A stretch of DNA of 64,000 bases from Catalinimonas alkaloidigena (GCF_900100765.1 NZ_FNFO01000001.1:434001-498000); one strand, 5' to 3'. Counted from the first letter of the stretch, positions 1 through 9,250 are shown. Numbers and translations are program-made. Notes: generated by a model not told the origin, from the letters alone.

Positions 1-1635
1 GTGCAAGTAAAGCGCCAGGGCGGAACGCAGGTGGCGGGAGACTCCACGCTGCGCATCGAAGGGGCCGACGAAGCCACGATCTATTTTTCGGCCGGGACGG
101 ACTTTCGCGATGCTGATTTCGAATCACTAACGCGGCGGCGGTTGGCCCTGGCCCTGCGCAAGCCGTATCGTCGGCAGAAAGAACGCCACGTGGCCCACTA
201 CCGCCGGTATTTCGACCGACTCCACCTCCGCCTAGCCGGGACCGACGGAAGTCGGCTCACCACCGACGAACGGCTGAACCGGCTGTTGCACGATCCGACC
301 GCCGACAATGCCCTTGCCGTGCTTTTTTTTCAGTACGGGCGCTACCTGACCATCAGCAGCACCCGTGTGGGGCTGTTGCCGCCCAACTTGCAGGGCCTCT
401 GGGCCAATCAGATCCAAACCCCCTGGAATGGCGATTACCACCTGGACGTGAATGTGCAGATGAATCACTGGCCCGTGGAAGTGACCAACCTGTCAGAGTT
501 CAATCTGCCTTTGACCGAACTGGTCGGCAGTTTGGTAGCGCCTGGCCAACGGACCGCCCGGGCTTATTACGACGCTGACGGGTGGGTGGCGCATGTCATC
601 ACCAACGTGTGGGGGTTTACCGAACCCGGCGAGAGCGCTTCGTGGGGGCTGGCGAACGCCGGCTCCGGGTGGTTGTGCAACAACTTGTGGCAACACTATG
701 CCTTTACGAACGACGAAGCGTACCTCCGGCGCATTTACCCCATCTTGAAAGGATCGGCCGAATTTTACAACAGCGTGCTGATGCGCGATCCTGAAACGAA
801 CTGGCTGGTGACGGCACCGTCGGTAAGTCCCGAAAACTGGTTTGAGTTGCCCAACGGACAACACGCCAGCATCTGCATGGGGCCGACCATCGACAATCAG
901 ATTGTCCGGGAGCTGTTTACCCATGTGATCACCGCATCGGAGCACTTGCGCGTCGATGCCGACTTCCGGGAAACGTTACGTGCCAAGCTGCAACAGATTC
1001 CGCCGCCGGGACGGATCGGGCGCGACGGCACCCTGATGGAGTGGCTGAAGGATTATCCGGAAACCGACCCGCAGCACCGGCACATCTCGCACCTGTACGG
1101 GCTTTATCCTGCCAGTCTGATCTCGCCGGCGACCACACCGGCGCTGGCCGAGGCGGCGGGCAACGTGCTGACGGTGCGCGGGGACGACGGCCCCAGTTGG
1201 GCCATTGCTTATAAAATGATCTTTTGGACGCGGTTGCTGGATGGCGATCACGCCTACAAGCTGCTGTGCGACTTGTTGCGCCCCACCTTGAAGACCGACA
1301 TCAATTACGGCGCCGGGGGCGGAGTTTACCCCAACCTCCTGACGGCCGGCCCGCCCTTTCAGATCGATGGGAACTTCGGGGGCGTTGCCGGCATGGCAGA
1401 AATGTTTATTCAGAGCCACGAGGCGTACGTCGAATTGCTTCCCGCCCTGCCGGCCGTCTGGAAGGAAGGGGGAACGCTGACGGGCGTACGGGCGCGAGGG
1501 AACCTTACCGTCGATTTTAGCTGGAAAGATGGCGTGGTAACGACCTGCACTGTGTATGCACCTACGGCCCGCAGCGTAACGATGAAGATCAACGGCCAGC
1601 TCAGGGAGATCATTACACAAACATCTTCCCGATGA
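1..1635 (+). CDS. GH95 alpha-L-fucosidase, C-terminal part (5' truncated by window edge)
   Basis: This is the C-terminal 544 codons of a glycoside hydrolase family 95 enzyme; full members are about 780 residues, so the start lies outside the window and the GTG at base 1 is not taken as the start. GH95 enzymes invert the linkage of terminal alpha-L-fucose (some act on alpha-L-galactose) in plant or host glycans. Seen here in order: the segment around residues 133-157 (NLQGLW, then DVNVQMNHW), the presumed general acid E278 in SPEN, and D456 in IDGNFG, which in the family activates the asparagine pair holding the catalytic water. The first asparagine of the usual N-x-N pair reads as Asp149 (D-V-N151). 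The stop overlaps the next ATG (ATGA), so the two genes are probably translationally coupled. The family call is firm; the substrate is inferred. Confidence 0.9.
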   Translation: MQVKRQGGTQVAGDSTLRIEGADEATIYFSAGTDFRDADFESLTRRRLALALRKPYRRQKERHVAHYRRYFDRLHLRLAGTDGSRLTTDERLNRLLHDPTADNALAVLFFQYGRYLTISSTRVGLLPPNLQGLWANQIQTPWNGDYHLDVNVQMNHWPVEVTNLSEFNLPLTELVGSLVAPGQRTARAYYDADGWVAHVITNVWGFTEPGESASWGLANAGSGWLCNNLWQHYAFTNDEAYLRRIYPILKGSAEFYNSVLMRDPETNWLVTAPSVSPENWFELPNGQHASICMGPTIDNQIVRELFTHVITASEHLRVDADFRETLRAKLQQIPPPGRIGRDGTLMEWLKDYPETDPQHRHISHLYGLYPASLISPATTPALAEAAGNVLTVRGDDGPSWAIAYKMIFWTRLLDGDHAYKLLCDLLRPTLKTDINYGAGGGVYPNLLTAGPPFQIDGNFGGVAGMAEMFIQSHEAYVELLPALPAVWKEGGTLTGVRARGNLTVDFSWKDGVVTTCTVYAPTARSVTMKINGQLREIITQTSSR

Positions 1636-2885
1636 AACCACGTTTCGGTCCAGGTGTTGCCCTCCGCGGTCGACTGCTTGCTGGGTTGCGTTACGCCTTC
1701 GCCGTCCTGGTCTGCCTGGGGCTTTGGCGTTGCACCGGCGTAGCGGCGCAGGCGCCCACCGGTTTGTCGAGCGAAGCGTATATACGGCGGTACAGCAATC
1801 TGGAAAATACGCACTACCGCCTGGCCACGGGGCAAGCGGTGTTCGTAACGTTTCTAGGTGGGTCCATTACCCACATGGACGGGTGGCGCACGCACGTAGA
1901 AGAGTACCTGAAGGCCACTTATCCGGAAACGACGTTTCATTTCCGAAACGCGGGCGTGCCTTCCCTGGGAAGTCTGCCTCACGCGTTTCGGTTAGAACAG
2001 GAGGTGTTGCAGGCGGGAAGAACGGACCTTCTGCTGATAGAGGCCGCCGTGAACGATCAGGTCAACGGTACCCCGGCGGTGGTCCAGCAACGGGCCCTGG
2101 AGGGCATCATCCGGCGCGTCCTGACCCAGCACCCGAGCACCGATCTGGTATTGATGGCGTTTGCTGACGAGGCAAAGCTGGCAGACTACCGGCACGGAAA
2201 CGTACCTGTGGAGGTGCAGGTGCATCAGCAATTGGCGCAACACTACCGGCTTCCCTTTGTCAACCTGGCCCAGGAAGTAGCCGATCGGATTGCGGCCGGA
2301 GAATTTTCGTGGGAGCACGATTTCAAAGACCTGCATCCTTCCCCCTTCGGGCAGGAACTCTATTTTCGTACCCTTCGGCAACTGCTGACCGGAGCGTTCC
2401 ACCAGCCCCTTCTGTCCCAGTTGCGGGCGGCGGCGTTACCCCCTCAGGTCGATCCCTACGCTTACACCGAGGCCACGTACGGAGCGGTAACGCAGGCAAC
2501 GCAGTTGCGTGATTTTCGGCTTCAGGAGTCGTGGGTGCCGCACGATAGCCTGCCCACCCGCCCGGGTTTCGTTTCGGTGCCGATGCTGGTAGCGACACAA
2601 CCGGATGCGTCGCTCGTACTGCCCTTTACCGGGCGGGCGCTGGGCATTGCGGTCGTTTCCGGCCCGGACGCCGGCCGCCTCCAGTACAGCATCGATGGCA
2701 AACCGTATCCGCCTGTGGAACTGCACACGCGCTGGAGCGATGCGTTACACGTGCCCTGGTTCCTCCTGCTGGCCGACGAGTTGTCGCCGGGGCCTCATCG
2801 TCTGATGCTCAAAACCTTGCCTGCATCCCCCACGACTTCGGCCGGAAGCGCCTGCCGCATCGTCCACTTTCTGATCAACCGCTGA
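1632..2885 (+). CDS. Secreted SGNH/GDSL-family hydrolase
   Basis: A 417-residue protein with an N-terminal signal region (hydrophobic around residues 20-42, ending near AAQA). Block I appears as GGSIT with the presumed nucleophile Ser78; a block-III-like NDQVNG follows, and the C-terminal block is DLHPSPFGQ with His235. SGNH enzymes are typically carbohydrate esterases or lipases. The ATGA overlap with the GH95 fucosidase suggests it deacylates the same glycan, for example removing acetyl groups so the fucosidase can act. The catalytic Asp normally three residues before the His is Lys here (Asp233 is at -2). A C-terminal beta-rich part (about 300-417) may be an accessory domain. Role in glycan de-esterification is inferred. 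Confidence 0.8.
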   Translation: MKPRFGPGVALRGRLLAGLRYAFAVLVCLGLWRCTGVAAQAPTGLSSEAYIRRYSNLENTHYRLATGQAVFVTFLGGSITHMDGWRTHVEEYLKATYPETTFHFRNAGVPSLGSLPHAFRLEQEVLQAGRTDLLLIEAAVNDQVNGTPAVVQQRALEGIIRRVLTQHPSTDLVLMAFADEAKLADYRHGNVPVEVQVHQQLAQHYRLPFVNLAQEVADRIAAGEFSWEHDFKDLHPSPFGQELYFRTLRQLLTGAFHQPLLSQLRAAALPPQVDPYAYTEATYGAVTQATQLRDFRLQESWVPHDSLPTRPGFVSVPMLVATQPDASLVLPFTGRALGIAVVSGPDAGRLQYSIDGKPYPPVELHTRWSDALHVPWFLLLADELSPGPHRLMLKTLPASPTTSAGSACRIVHFLINR

Positions 2886-2984
2886 GCGACCTGGCGCTCT
2901 GGAACGTAAAAGGCGGTGACCCGACAGGGGGAATTGCCTATACCCCGACGCAACCAAAGCTGAAGGAGGGCAGTACAACGAAGT

Positions 2985-3548
2985 ATGTCCCTGCACGTTG
3001 CCATTTTGTCCACCAGCATTCGCCCGGGCCGCAACAGCCACCGGGTGGGGCTGTACTTTAAACACTACCTGGAAGAACAGACGCACCTCAGTTGTGACCT
3101 GATCGACCTGCAAGCGTACAATTTTCCCATTTTCGAAGAGCGGCTCCGCCACATGGAACATCCGCCGGAGCCGGTCCTGCACTTTGCCGAACGCGTGCGC
3201 CGGGCTGCGGGCATACTCGTCATCACGCCCGAATACAACGGGGGCTACCCCGCCAGCCTGAAAAACGTCATCGACCTGTTGTCGGACGAGTGGAAGGGCA
3301 AGCCGACGGGCCTGGTCACCGTGTCGACCGGGCCTTACGGCGGGGCGTTGCTGTTGCCTTCGCTGCTGTTTTCGCTCTGGAAAAAGGGCGTGTGGGTGGT
3401 AACGTCCCGCTACCACGTCTCGAAGGTGCACGAGGCGTTCGGACCCGACGGGACACCGGCCGATGCGGCCACGGCCGATCAGCGCACGCAAGCTCTGGTC
3501 GCCCAGTTGGTCTGGAGCATGGAGGCGCGCGAAAAAATGCGTGAGTGA
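2985..3548 (+). CDS. NADPH-dependent FMN reductase family protein
   Basis: A 187-residue flavodoxin-fold protein of the NADPH-dependent FMN reductase family (the SsuE/ArsH/azoreductase group). The FMN phosphate-binding loop is seen near residues 8-14 (STSIRPGR), and the family signature TPEYNGGYPASLKN lies near residues 84-97. No signal peptide, so cytoplasmic. These enzymes use NAD(P)H to reduce FMN, quinones or azo compounds; the substrate cannot be told from sequence. It sits alone between the glycan genes and the alcohol dehydrogenase. A purine-rich AAGGAGG lies about 14 bases before the ATG, an unusual Shine-Dalgarno-like match for this phylum. Confidence 0.85.
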   Translation: MSLHVAILSTSIRPGRNSHRVGLYFKHYLEEQTHLSCDLIDLQAYNFPIFEERLRHMEHPPEPVLHFAERVRRAAGILVITPEYNGGYPASLKNVIDLLSDEWKGKPTGLVTVSTGPYGGALLLPSLLFSLWKKGVWVVTSRYHVSKVHEAFGPDGTPADAATADQRTQALVAQLVWSMEAREKMRE

Positions 3549-3556
3549 TTCCGCAA

Positions 3557-3584
3557 GGCCCCGTGCATCAGGGGCTGAACTTTT
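3557..3584 (+). terminator. Possible weak terminator after the FMN reductase
   Basis: GGCCCC at 3557-3562 can pair with GGGGCT at 3571-3576 (one G-U pair), followed loosely by ACTTTTC. A second small hairpin, GGCTC/GAGCC at 3661-3673, lies farther on and is followed ten bases later by a run of six T. Neither is a textbook terminator. Confidence 0.3.
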
Positions 3585-3726
3585 CGTAGCGGGGTGCGTA
3601 CACACCAGCACAGTCCTACTTTTTTGCTTCCGTGCGAAGCTGCGGATTGACTTTTAAACAGGCTCCCGGAGCCTTGAATCCTTTTTTGAGTTTACTTTTT
3701 TCACACAACCACGTCATCACATACAA

Positions 3727-4881
3727 ATGCTAGCCATGAATTACCGCGGCCCTCAGCGGGTCCGCATCGACCACAAACCCATGCCCGAGATCCTGCATCC
3801 CGAAGATGCGATCGTGCGCGTGACCCGCTCCTGCATCTGCGGATCGGACCTGCACCTCTACAACGGAAACGTCCCTGACACCCGGGTAGGCGAGACCTTC
3901 GGGCACGAGTTCATTGGAATTGTTGAAGAAGTGGGCGCAGGTGTACACGCCCTGAAAGTGGGCGATCAGGTCATTGTGCCCTTCAACATTGCGTGCGGCA
4001 AATGCACGTTCTGCCAACAGGAAATGTACGGCAACTGCCACGAGGCCAATCCGCAGGCCACCGCCGTCGGCGGGATTTTCGGTTACTCACACCTCGCCGG
4101 AGGGTATAACGGCGGACAGGCCGAGTACGTACGCGTGCCGTATGCCAACGTAGGCCCGATGGTGGTCCCGAAGGGCATGCACCCGGACGATGCGGTGCTG
4201 CTGACCGATGTAGTGCCGACGGGTTACCAGGCCGCCGAAATGGGTGGCATCCAGAAGGGCGACACCGTGGCCGTGTTCGGAGCCGGTCCGGTAGGCATCA
4301 TGGCCGCCCGGTGTGCGTGGTTGTTTGGGGCCGGACGCGTCATCGTGTTCGATCAGGAAGAGTACCGACTCGATTTTGTCCGGAAGTATGCCCCCTGCGA
4401 AGCGTACAATTTTAAATCCGTGGGCGATCCGGTCGTCTTCATGAAAAAAACGACCGATTCGCTGGGCGCGGACGTGTGCATCGACGCGGTGGGAGCCGAA
4501 GCGGCAGGCAGTGCCCTGCAGACCTTCACCGGACGCAAAACGCTGATGCAGGCCGGATCGGCCACCGCGTTGCAGTGGGCCATCAACTCCGTCAAAAAAG
4601 GCGGCGTCGTCTCGGTCGTAGGCGTATACGGTCCTACGACCAACATGGTGCCGATCGGCAACGCCATCAACAAAGGCGTGACCATTCGCGGCAATCAGGC
4701 CTCGGTCAAACGGCTGCTGCCACGCCTGGTCGAGCACATTCAGAACGGCGTGCTGAATCCGAAAGAACTCATTACGCACCACATTCCGCTGGAAGACATC
4801 GCCGATGCTTACCGCATTTTCTCCGACAAGCTCGACAACTGCATCAAGCCGGTGCTGATTCCTCCTACTGCCCACGCTTAA
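3727..4881 (+). CDS. Zinc-dependent alcohol dehydrogenase (MDR superfamily)
   Basis: A 384-residue medium-chain dehydrogenase. Catalytic zinc ligands are visible as Cys38 (CGSD) and His60-Glu61 (GHE); the structural zinc site is Cys90, Cys93, Cys96 and Cys104. The Rossmann glycine motif GAGPVG lies near residues 197-202. The protein resembles the glutathione-independent formaldehyde dehydrogenase/threonine dehydrogenase-like branch and would oxidise an alcohol or aldehyde with NAD+. A second ATG lies three codons in (3736). The next gene starts 11 bases after the stop, so the two are probably one transcript. General stress or detoxification is inferred from neighbours; the substrate is unknown. 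Confidence 0.88.
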   Translation: MLAMNYRGPQRVRIDHKPMPEILHPEDAIVRVTRSCICGSDLHLYNGNVPDTRVGETFGHEFIGIVEEVGAGVHALKVGDQVIVPFNIACGKCTFCQQEMYGNCHEANPQATAVGGIFGYSHLAGGYNGGQAEYVRVPYANVGPMVVPKGMHPDDAVLLTDVVPTGYQAAEMGGIQKGDTVAVFGAGPVGIMAARCAWLFGAGRVIVFDQEEYRLDFVRKYAPCEAYNFKSVGDPVVFMKKTTDSLGADVCIDAVGAEAAGSALQTFTGRKTLMQAGSATALQWAINSVKKGGVVSVVGVYGPTTNMVPIGNAINKGVTIRGNQASVKRLLPRLVEHIQNGVLNPKELITHHIPLEDIADAYRIFSDKLDNCIKPVLIPPTAHA

Positions 4882-4892
4882 CGAAACAAATC

Positions 4893-5405
4893 ATGGAAAC
4901 GAAAGAACAACCCACCCCGAAAACCGAAACGCAACCCCGCACCGACATCAAGGGCTGGGGCATTGATGCCGATCCGCAAAACGATCCTACGTATCCCATG
5001 CGGAAACGGAGTCGCGACGACCACCAGGGGTACAGTTGGGAGCGCCCGCCGCAACAGCCGATCGACTCGGAAGTGTTGCACTCGATCGAGCGCCCGAATG
5101 TGACGTCTGTGTTTGGCAATTCGCGCCCCCCACGCGGGCTGAGCGGGCAAATCCGCCGCTGGGCTTTTCAATACGGTGAAGGCAGTTTTGCGCACTGGTT
5201 GCCGCTGGTCCTGGCCGACCGAGTCGACGTGGTCGAAGGGGTGATCGAAGACCTGAAAGCAGGCCATGTACCGAACTTCTTTGCCGAGCGGGGCCTGCGG
5301 GCTTCGTGGAAATACGACCGGAGTGGCGTGATGAAAGGCCTGCTGATCCGTGCCGGAGTGGCCGCGGCTGTGTTGGTACTGTTAGCGCCCAAGCGCAAAA
5401 GGTAA
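4893..5405 (+). CDS. Conserved hypothetical protein with C-terminal membrane segment
   Basis: A 170-residue protein. The start at 4893 was chosen because it follows the dehydrogenase stop by 11 bases and begins a hydrophilic Glu/Thr/Pro-rich N-terminus (METKEQPTPK); the reading frame stays open upstream only as an overlap with the dehydrogenase. A central stretch with YPMRKRS and VLHSIERPNV looks conserved, in my recollection, among Cytophagales proteins of unknown function. The C-terminus is a single hydrophobic helix (about 149-166) followed by a basic KRKR tail, which suggests tail anchoring in the inner membrane with the bulk in the cytoplasm. No enzymatic motif is seen. A strong terminator follows. 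Confidence 0.8.
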   Translation: METKEQPTPKTETQPRTDIKGWGIDADPQNDPTYPMRKRSRDDHQGYSWERPPQQPIDSEVLHSIERPNVTSVFGNSRPPRGLSGQIRRWAFQYGEGSFAHWLPLVLADRVDVVEGVIEDLKAGHVPNFFAERGLRASWKYDRSGVMKGLLIRAGVAAAVLVLLAPKRKR

Positions 5406-5460
5406 GGATCGTACGTGTACGCTTCGTGCTGGATCACGATGGCGTAACGCAGAGAAACGC

Positions 5461-5497
5461 AAACGGGAGGCGCCTGTCAAAAGGGCCTCCCGTTTTT
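5461..5497 (+). terminator. Rho-independent terminator
   Basis: Perfect 11-bp stem AAACGGGAGGC (5461-5471) with GCCTCCCGTTT (5485-5495), a 13-base loop and a run of five T. It ends the transcript of the alcohol dehydrogenase and the tail-anchored protein and separates it from the convergent gene at 5525. Confidence 0.85.
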
Positions 5498-5524
5498 GCG
5501 TTCAGGTTATGATACAAATCAAGC

Positions 5525-6022
5525 TTAGTGAGTCGCGGCTTCGGCCTGTGGGTTGATTTGCGTAGCCGCCTGGGTCAGTTTCTGATCGGTATTTTTTTCT
5601 TGGCGGAGAATTTCGTTGATCAGTTGCAGCACCTGCTTTTCGCCGAGTTGTTCGGCAAATGAGCGCACCGTGCCGTATCCGGCAATTTCGTAGTGCTCAA
5701 CGCGCTGGGCTTCGGCAATCAGGCCGGCGTCCATCACTTCGTCCGGCGCTTTGGCGTCCATCAACTCTTCGGCTTCGGCAATGATGCCTGCCATCGCTTT
5801 GCACTTGTGGCCCGAAGCTTTTTCGCCCAGTAAATCGAACGCTTTTTCCAGCTTTTCGACCTGTCCCTGCGTTTCCTGGTAATGCTTGTCGAACGACTTC
5901 TTCAGGTTCGGGTCGGTGGCTTTATCACGCATTTTGGGCAACGCTTTCAGCAATTGATTTTCGGCACTGTAGAGATCGCGGAGCTGGTCCACAAAGAGGT
6001 CTCTCAAACTTTCGAGTTTCAT
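5525..6022 (-). CDS. DUF892 (YciE/YciF-type) ferritin-like protein
   Basis: A 165-residue, all-helical, acidic protein of the DUF892 family, a ferritin-like four-helix fold often induced by stress. The start at MKLESLRDLF (6022) was chosen because family members begin exactly there; the longer open frame to 6181 adds only a non-conserved extension. Seen: the opening LRDLFVDQLRDLYSAENQL segment, the mid-helix Glu/His residues (KHYQET, EAEELMDAK), and the VEHYEIAGYG motif whose Glu and His are usual metal ligands. Function in the family is not settled; iron or oxidative-stress handling is the common suggestion. It is the last gene of a minus-strand group of three. Confidence 0.9.
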   Translation of the reverse strand: MKLESLRDLFVDQLRDLYSAENQLLKALPKMRDKATDPNLKKSFDKHYQETQGQVEKLEKAFDLLGEKASGHKCKAMAGIIAEAEELMDAKAPDEVMDAGLIAEAQRVEHYEIAGYGTVRSFAEQLGEKQVLQLINEILRQEKNTDQKLTQAATQINPQAEAATH

Positions 6023-6164
6023 GGTGTGATTGTGTTTAGGTAAAAAAATAAGAAGTAAAAAAGGAGAGGTTAGAAAAAGTGAAATTCTTGATAACGAAGA
6101 AGTTAGTGACGTATACGCGGAGCCAAGCGCGGAGTTGAAAGCAGCACGGAAAGATCGTGCTAAT

Positions 6165-6707
6165 TCACCGGGAAATCCCACCGGAGGTGGTGGGGTCAGT
6201 CTGTGCCCGGTGCGGCACAGGGAGCGGGGACGCCGGACGAACGGGCGATGACTCCGAAGAGGCTACCGCGGCGTTGTGCCGGTAACCCATTCCCACGAAC
6301 GTGCCGAACACCACATGGGCGGCCAGCAGTTGTGCATAGTACTTATGCCATTCGAGGGCGGGCGGGTTCGGGTGCAGCCGGAAGGTCAGATGCCAGACCC
6401 CGATGCCGACCACGCCGTTGGCCAGCCCCATCAGCGCACTGGTAGAGGGGCGCGGACGCAGGCGGGTCTGCCGCCAGAGCAGATGGTAACCCACCGTGAA
6501 GCCCAGCCCTGCGGCGTAATGAAGGCCCCAGCCGGCAATGCGCTGGCCTACGGTCGGCGATTGGCCCCGACCCTGCAGGAGCCTGCCCAGGACCACGGGC
6601 TCTTCGAACTGTTCCTGCGTGAGGGCTGCGGCGGCGTAGCTGAACAGGGTCATGGCACTGGTGCCGATCAGGCTGCTGCGTACCAGTTTGACAAGGGATG
6701 ACTTCAT
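6165..6707 (-). CDS. Small multi-pass membrane protein, unknown function
   Basis: A 180-residue protein with about four hydrophobic segments (near residues 9-30, 57-79, 90-108 and 123-143) and a hydrophilic Pro/Ser-rich tail. An RSSLIGTSAMTLFSY stretch in the first segment and YHLLWRQ after the second look conserved, but I do not recognise the family. Its start lies 13 bases after the stop of the FAD-Rieske gene, so the two form an operon, and the DUF892 gene follows 142 bases downstream. A small inverted repeat (AGCACG 6143-6148 with CGTGCT 6156-6161) lies in that gap. Confidence 0.75.
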   Translation of the reverse strand: MKSSLVKLVRSSLIGTSAMTLFSYAAAALTQEQFEEPVVLGRLLQGRGQSPTVGQRIAGWGLHYAAGLGFTVGYHLLWRQTRLRPRPSTSALMGLANGVVGIGVWHLTFRLHPNPPALEWHKYYAQLLAAHVVFGTFVGMGYRHNAAVASSESSPVRPASPLPVPHRAQTDPTTSGGISR

Positions 6708-6720
6708 AAGAGCATGCGGA

Positions 6721-8256
6721 TTAAGCCTGAGAAGAGGGTACGTGGGGCGATTTCGGCGCGAGCGGGTGGTAGGCCGGACCTTCCAGGACCTGACCGTCTA
6801 CCGCAAAGCGGCTGCCGTGGCAAGGACAGTCCCAGCTTTTTTCGACGGCGTTCCAGTGAACAATGCAGCCCATATGGGGGCAAACCGACGAAACCACGTA
6901 GAGCCGTCCGGCTTCGTCCCGGTAGGCGGCTACTTTTTCGCCGTCGAGCTTCAGCGTTTTGCCTTCGCCCGGACGGACTTCTTCCAACGCTTTGGCATCG
7001 CCGTAAAACAGGTAGTCGCTGACCAGATGCTGGGCGACAACCATGCCTTCCTTCAGGAGTCGGGGGGCCGACGCCACCGGCGTAAAGCGTTTTGGGTCGA
7101 AGTAGCGCGCGTAGGGATTTTCCCGTTGCAGAATGGCATCGCAGAGCAGGTGTCCGGCGGCAGTACCCCAGATCAGCCCGTCGGCCGAGAAGCCAGTGGC
7201 GATGTACACGTGCTTTTGCAGCGGACTGACGCCGATGTAAGGCAGCGTGTCGGCCGGTTGGTACTTCTGCGCCGCCCAGCGGTAGGCCACCTGATCGACG
7301 GCAAAGTGGGCGCGCAGATACGTTTCCAGCGTTTGAAAGCTCTCGTCATCGTCGTGGCCGGGTAAGTGTGGTTCGCCGATGGCAATCAGGTAATCGCCGG
7401 TAGCGTCGCGGTACGGGCGCACGGAATAGTGCTTTTGTTGCTGCAAGTGCCAGTAGATGCCGCCTGCCGGAAGGTCTCCTTTCAGGCGCACGGCCATCGC
7501 CGCCTCCCGGTAGCATTCCATGGCGGTGTGCACCCCGTAAATGCCCTTGGGCGTATGCGTGGCCATCACCACACTTTGTGCCTTGACCTGCCCTCCGGCC
7601 GTTTGTACTACGCACGGCCCTTTGTCTTCTACCTGGGTGACCTGCGTATTTTCGAAAATCAGGCAGTTTTCGTGGTCGGCAAGGGCGGCGGCCAGTCCTT
7701 GTACGTACTGAAGCGGGTTGAACTGCGCCTGATCGGCCAGTTGCGCCATCGCACCCACTTCGTATGGGAACTGGTCCGGAACCGACCCGCTGGCCGACAG
7801 CCCGGCCCGGTTTGCCGCCTGGCGCTCGTCTACGGCCTGAGACGTCTGCTGGCTGTGCGGATCGGCAAATAAAAACCAGGGCACGCGCTCGAAGGCGCAA
7901 GCGATGTGAAACTCTTCCATCCGGTGGGCGATAAAGTCGAGGGCGGCCTTGCGGCAGGTCGCCACCGCACGCAGGGTAGCCTCGTCGTGCTTCGACGCCA
8001 CGGTAGAGAGGTGCTCGTCGACGGGCACATACAGGTTCCCGGTCGAGGAGCCGGTGGTGCCCATGCCGATCCGGAAGGCTTCCAGCACTGCGACCCGCAG
8101 GCCGGCGTGCACCAGATGGTAGGCGGTTGTGAGTCCGGTAATGCCTCCGCCGACAATGGCCACGTCTACGTGCAGGTCGTGCGTCAGCGTCGGATACGAT
8201 TGAAGCGAAGTCGTAGCGCTCCAGAGCGCGGACAACGGAGAAGGGGGTTGCGGCAT
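6721..8256 (-). CDS. FAD-dependent oxidoreductase fused to a Rieske [2Fe-2S] domain
   Basis: A 511-residue fusion. The N-terminal part is a DAO-type FAD domain with the dinucleotide-binding motif IVGGGITG near residues 32-39. The C-terminal part is a Rieske ferredoxin domain: ligands Cys459 and His461 (CPH) and Cys477 and His480 (CPCH), plus Cys464 and Cys479, which form a stabilising disulfide in high-potential Rieske proteins. The start at 8256 (MPQPPSPLS) was chosen because the longer frame adds a 30-residue segment with no family character. Proteins of this layout (YhfW-like) are widespread; the substrate, probably an amine or amino acid, is unknown. No signal peptide, so cytoplasmic. It heads a minus-strand group with the membrane protein and the DUF892 protein. 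Confidence 0.9.
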   Translation of the reverse strand: MPQPPSPLSALWSATTSLQSYPTLTHDLHVDVAIVGGGITGLTTAYHLVHAGLRVAVLEAFRIGMGTTGSSTGNLYVPVDEHLSTVASKHDEATLRAVATCRKAALDFIAHRMEEFHIACAFERVPWFLFADPHSQQTSQAVDERQAANRAGLSASGSVPDQFPYEVGAMAQLADQAQFNPLQYVQGLAAALADHENCLIFENTQVTQVEDKGPCVVQTAGGQVKAQSVVMATHTPKGIYGVHTAMECYREAAMAVRLKGDLPAGGIYWHLQQQKHYSVRPYRDATGDYLIAIGEPHLPGHDDDESFQTLETYLRAHFAVDQVAYRWAAQKYQPADTLPYIGVSPLQKHVYIATGFSADGLIWGTAAGHLLCDAILQRENPYARYFDPKRFTPVASAPRLLKEGMVVAQHLVSDYLFYGDAKALEEVRPGEGKTLKLDGEKVAAYRDEAGRLYVVSSVCPHMGCIVHWNAVEKSWDCPCHGSRFAVDGQVLEGPAYHPLAPKSPHVPSSQA

Positions 8257-8436
8257 ACGTAATAAAAAAGTTAGCGGTTGTTCGGGGATGCAAATTCCCC
8301 TGACTATAACGAGGGCGGTTGCCCGGGCGTTGCTGTTTTGGCTCAAGTGCGGCCCTCAGCCGGGCGACAGCGCTTCCTGATCGGCGAATGCGAAAAGTGC
8401 CGGGCGAGGGCAATGGGCGAGCGCCCCGGCCCCAAA

Positions 8437-8469
8437 CAAAAAAGGAGACTTCCGTAACGAAAATCTCCT
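8437..8469 (-). terminator. Probable terminator for the 8491-8892 gene
   Basis: Read on the minus strand, AGGAGA (8469-8464) pairs with TCTCCT (8448-8443) around an imperfectly paired 15-base interior and is followed by a run of six T. It lies about 20 bases past the stop of the gene at 8491 and supports that gene being real. Confidence 0.65.
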
Positions 8470-8490
8470 CGGGGGAAAAAAGGGGGGCGT

Positions 8491-8892
8491 TTAGACCAGA
8501 ACGGGTTCGAGCGTTGGTGCAGGGGGCGTTTCCCGCTCCAGCTCCTGAAGTTGCTCGGACGTTACGGCAAACAGGTGTTCCAGCAACGGAACAAATTCGG
8601 TCTGCCAGCGCTGCCAGTCCCGGCCGGTGGGTTGCGGCGTGCCCGCTACATCCCAATACAAACGGTGCAGGGCCGGATGCGACGCGGGCAGCGGATAGCG
8701 CTGCAGCGTGTGAAGTTCCTGCAACAGCACGTCCCGACGGCGGTGCACAAAGATCGGCACAGCCCGACGGCGGATGGTTCGGATCTGTTCTTTCAGGTGC
8801 CGGATTTTCTGTTGAAACGTGACCTGAAAGGAGACATCCTGGTGCGGCATGCCGGGTTCAGAGGATAAGGATATGGATAAGGTTGGTTTCAT
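8491..8892 (-). CDS. Hypothetical protein, helical and charged
   Basis: A 133-residue protein I do not recognise. Composition is rich in Gln, Arg, Leu and Glu, with a predicted helical segment near residues 25-60 (FQQKIRHLKEQ, RRDVLLQELHTLQ) and another near 98-122 (FVPLLEHLFAV, EQLQELE). No signal peptide or membrane segment. A terminator-like hairpin on the same strand just past the stop supports the call, and the competing plus-strand frame looks like a shadow. It could be a regulatory or partner protein, but there is no positive evidence of function. Confidence 0.55.
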   Translation of the reverse strand: MKPTLSISLSSEPGMPHQDVSFQVTFQQKIRHLKEQIRTIRRRAVPIFVHRRRDVLLQELHTLQRYPLPASHPALHRLYWDVAGTPQPTGRDWQRWQTEFVPLLEHLFAVTSEQLQELERETPPAPTLEPVLV

Positions 8893-9250
8893 GTAGTACT
8901 GCGAATGGGTAACAGGTTGATGGTGTTGCGAAATCAGCTACGTAGCCTATTGAAAGAGAACACGTTTCTCGCGAAATATCTCTCTGCTTTTCTATTCAAA
9001 CCGATGATTTGCTAAGTATGATCGATAGAACTGCGCTGTGAGTCGTTCAGTGGAAAAGCGCCCGCCGTTCTTACCCATGCCTTCATGCAAACGCAGAGGT
9101 TGAAAAGTAACACATACAGGTTAATAAAAATGCGGCGCCTCCCCACAGAGAAGGGAGCCGCGTGCAGGTCTGTACGGAATAGGGGCGATAATGTTAGGAA
9201 CTTGGTTGTATCACCCAAATCCCGGGAGAAGAGGGGCGGGGACTACAGTT

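Noticed and set aside
3600-3726. T-rich stretches before the alcohol dehydrogenase as a TAnnTTTG promoter
   Set aside because: Neither TACTTTTTTG nor TTTACTTTTTTC fits the element with a -33 TTTG at proper spacing.
4476-4892. Upstream extension of the tail-anchored protein inside the alcohol dehydrogenase gene
   Set aside because: The extension reads arginine- and glutamine-rich shadow sequence in a second frame of the dehydrogenase; the conserved protein begins at 4893.
6023-6181. N-terminal extension of the DUF892 protein
   Set aside because: The extra 53 residues have no family counterpart and the DUF892 domain begins at the ATG at 6022.
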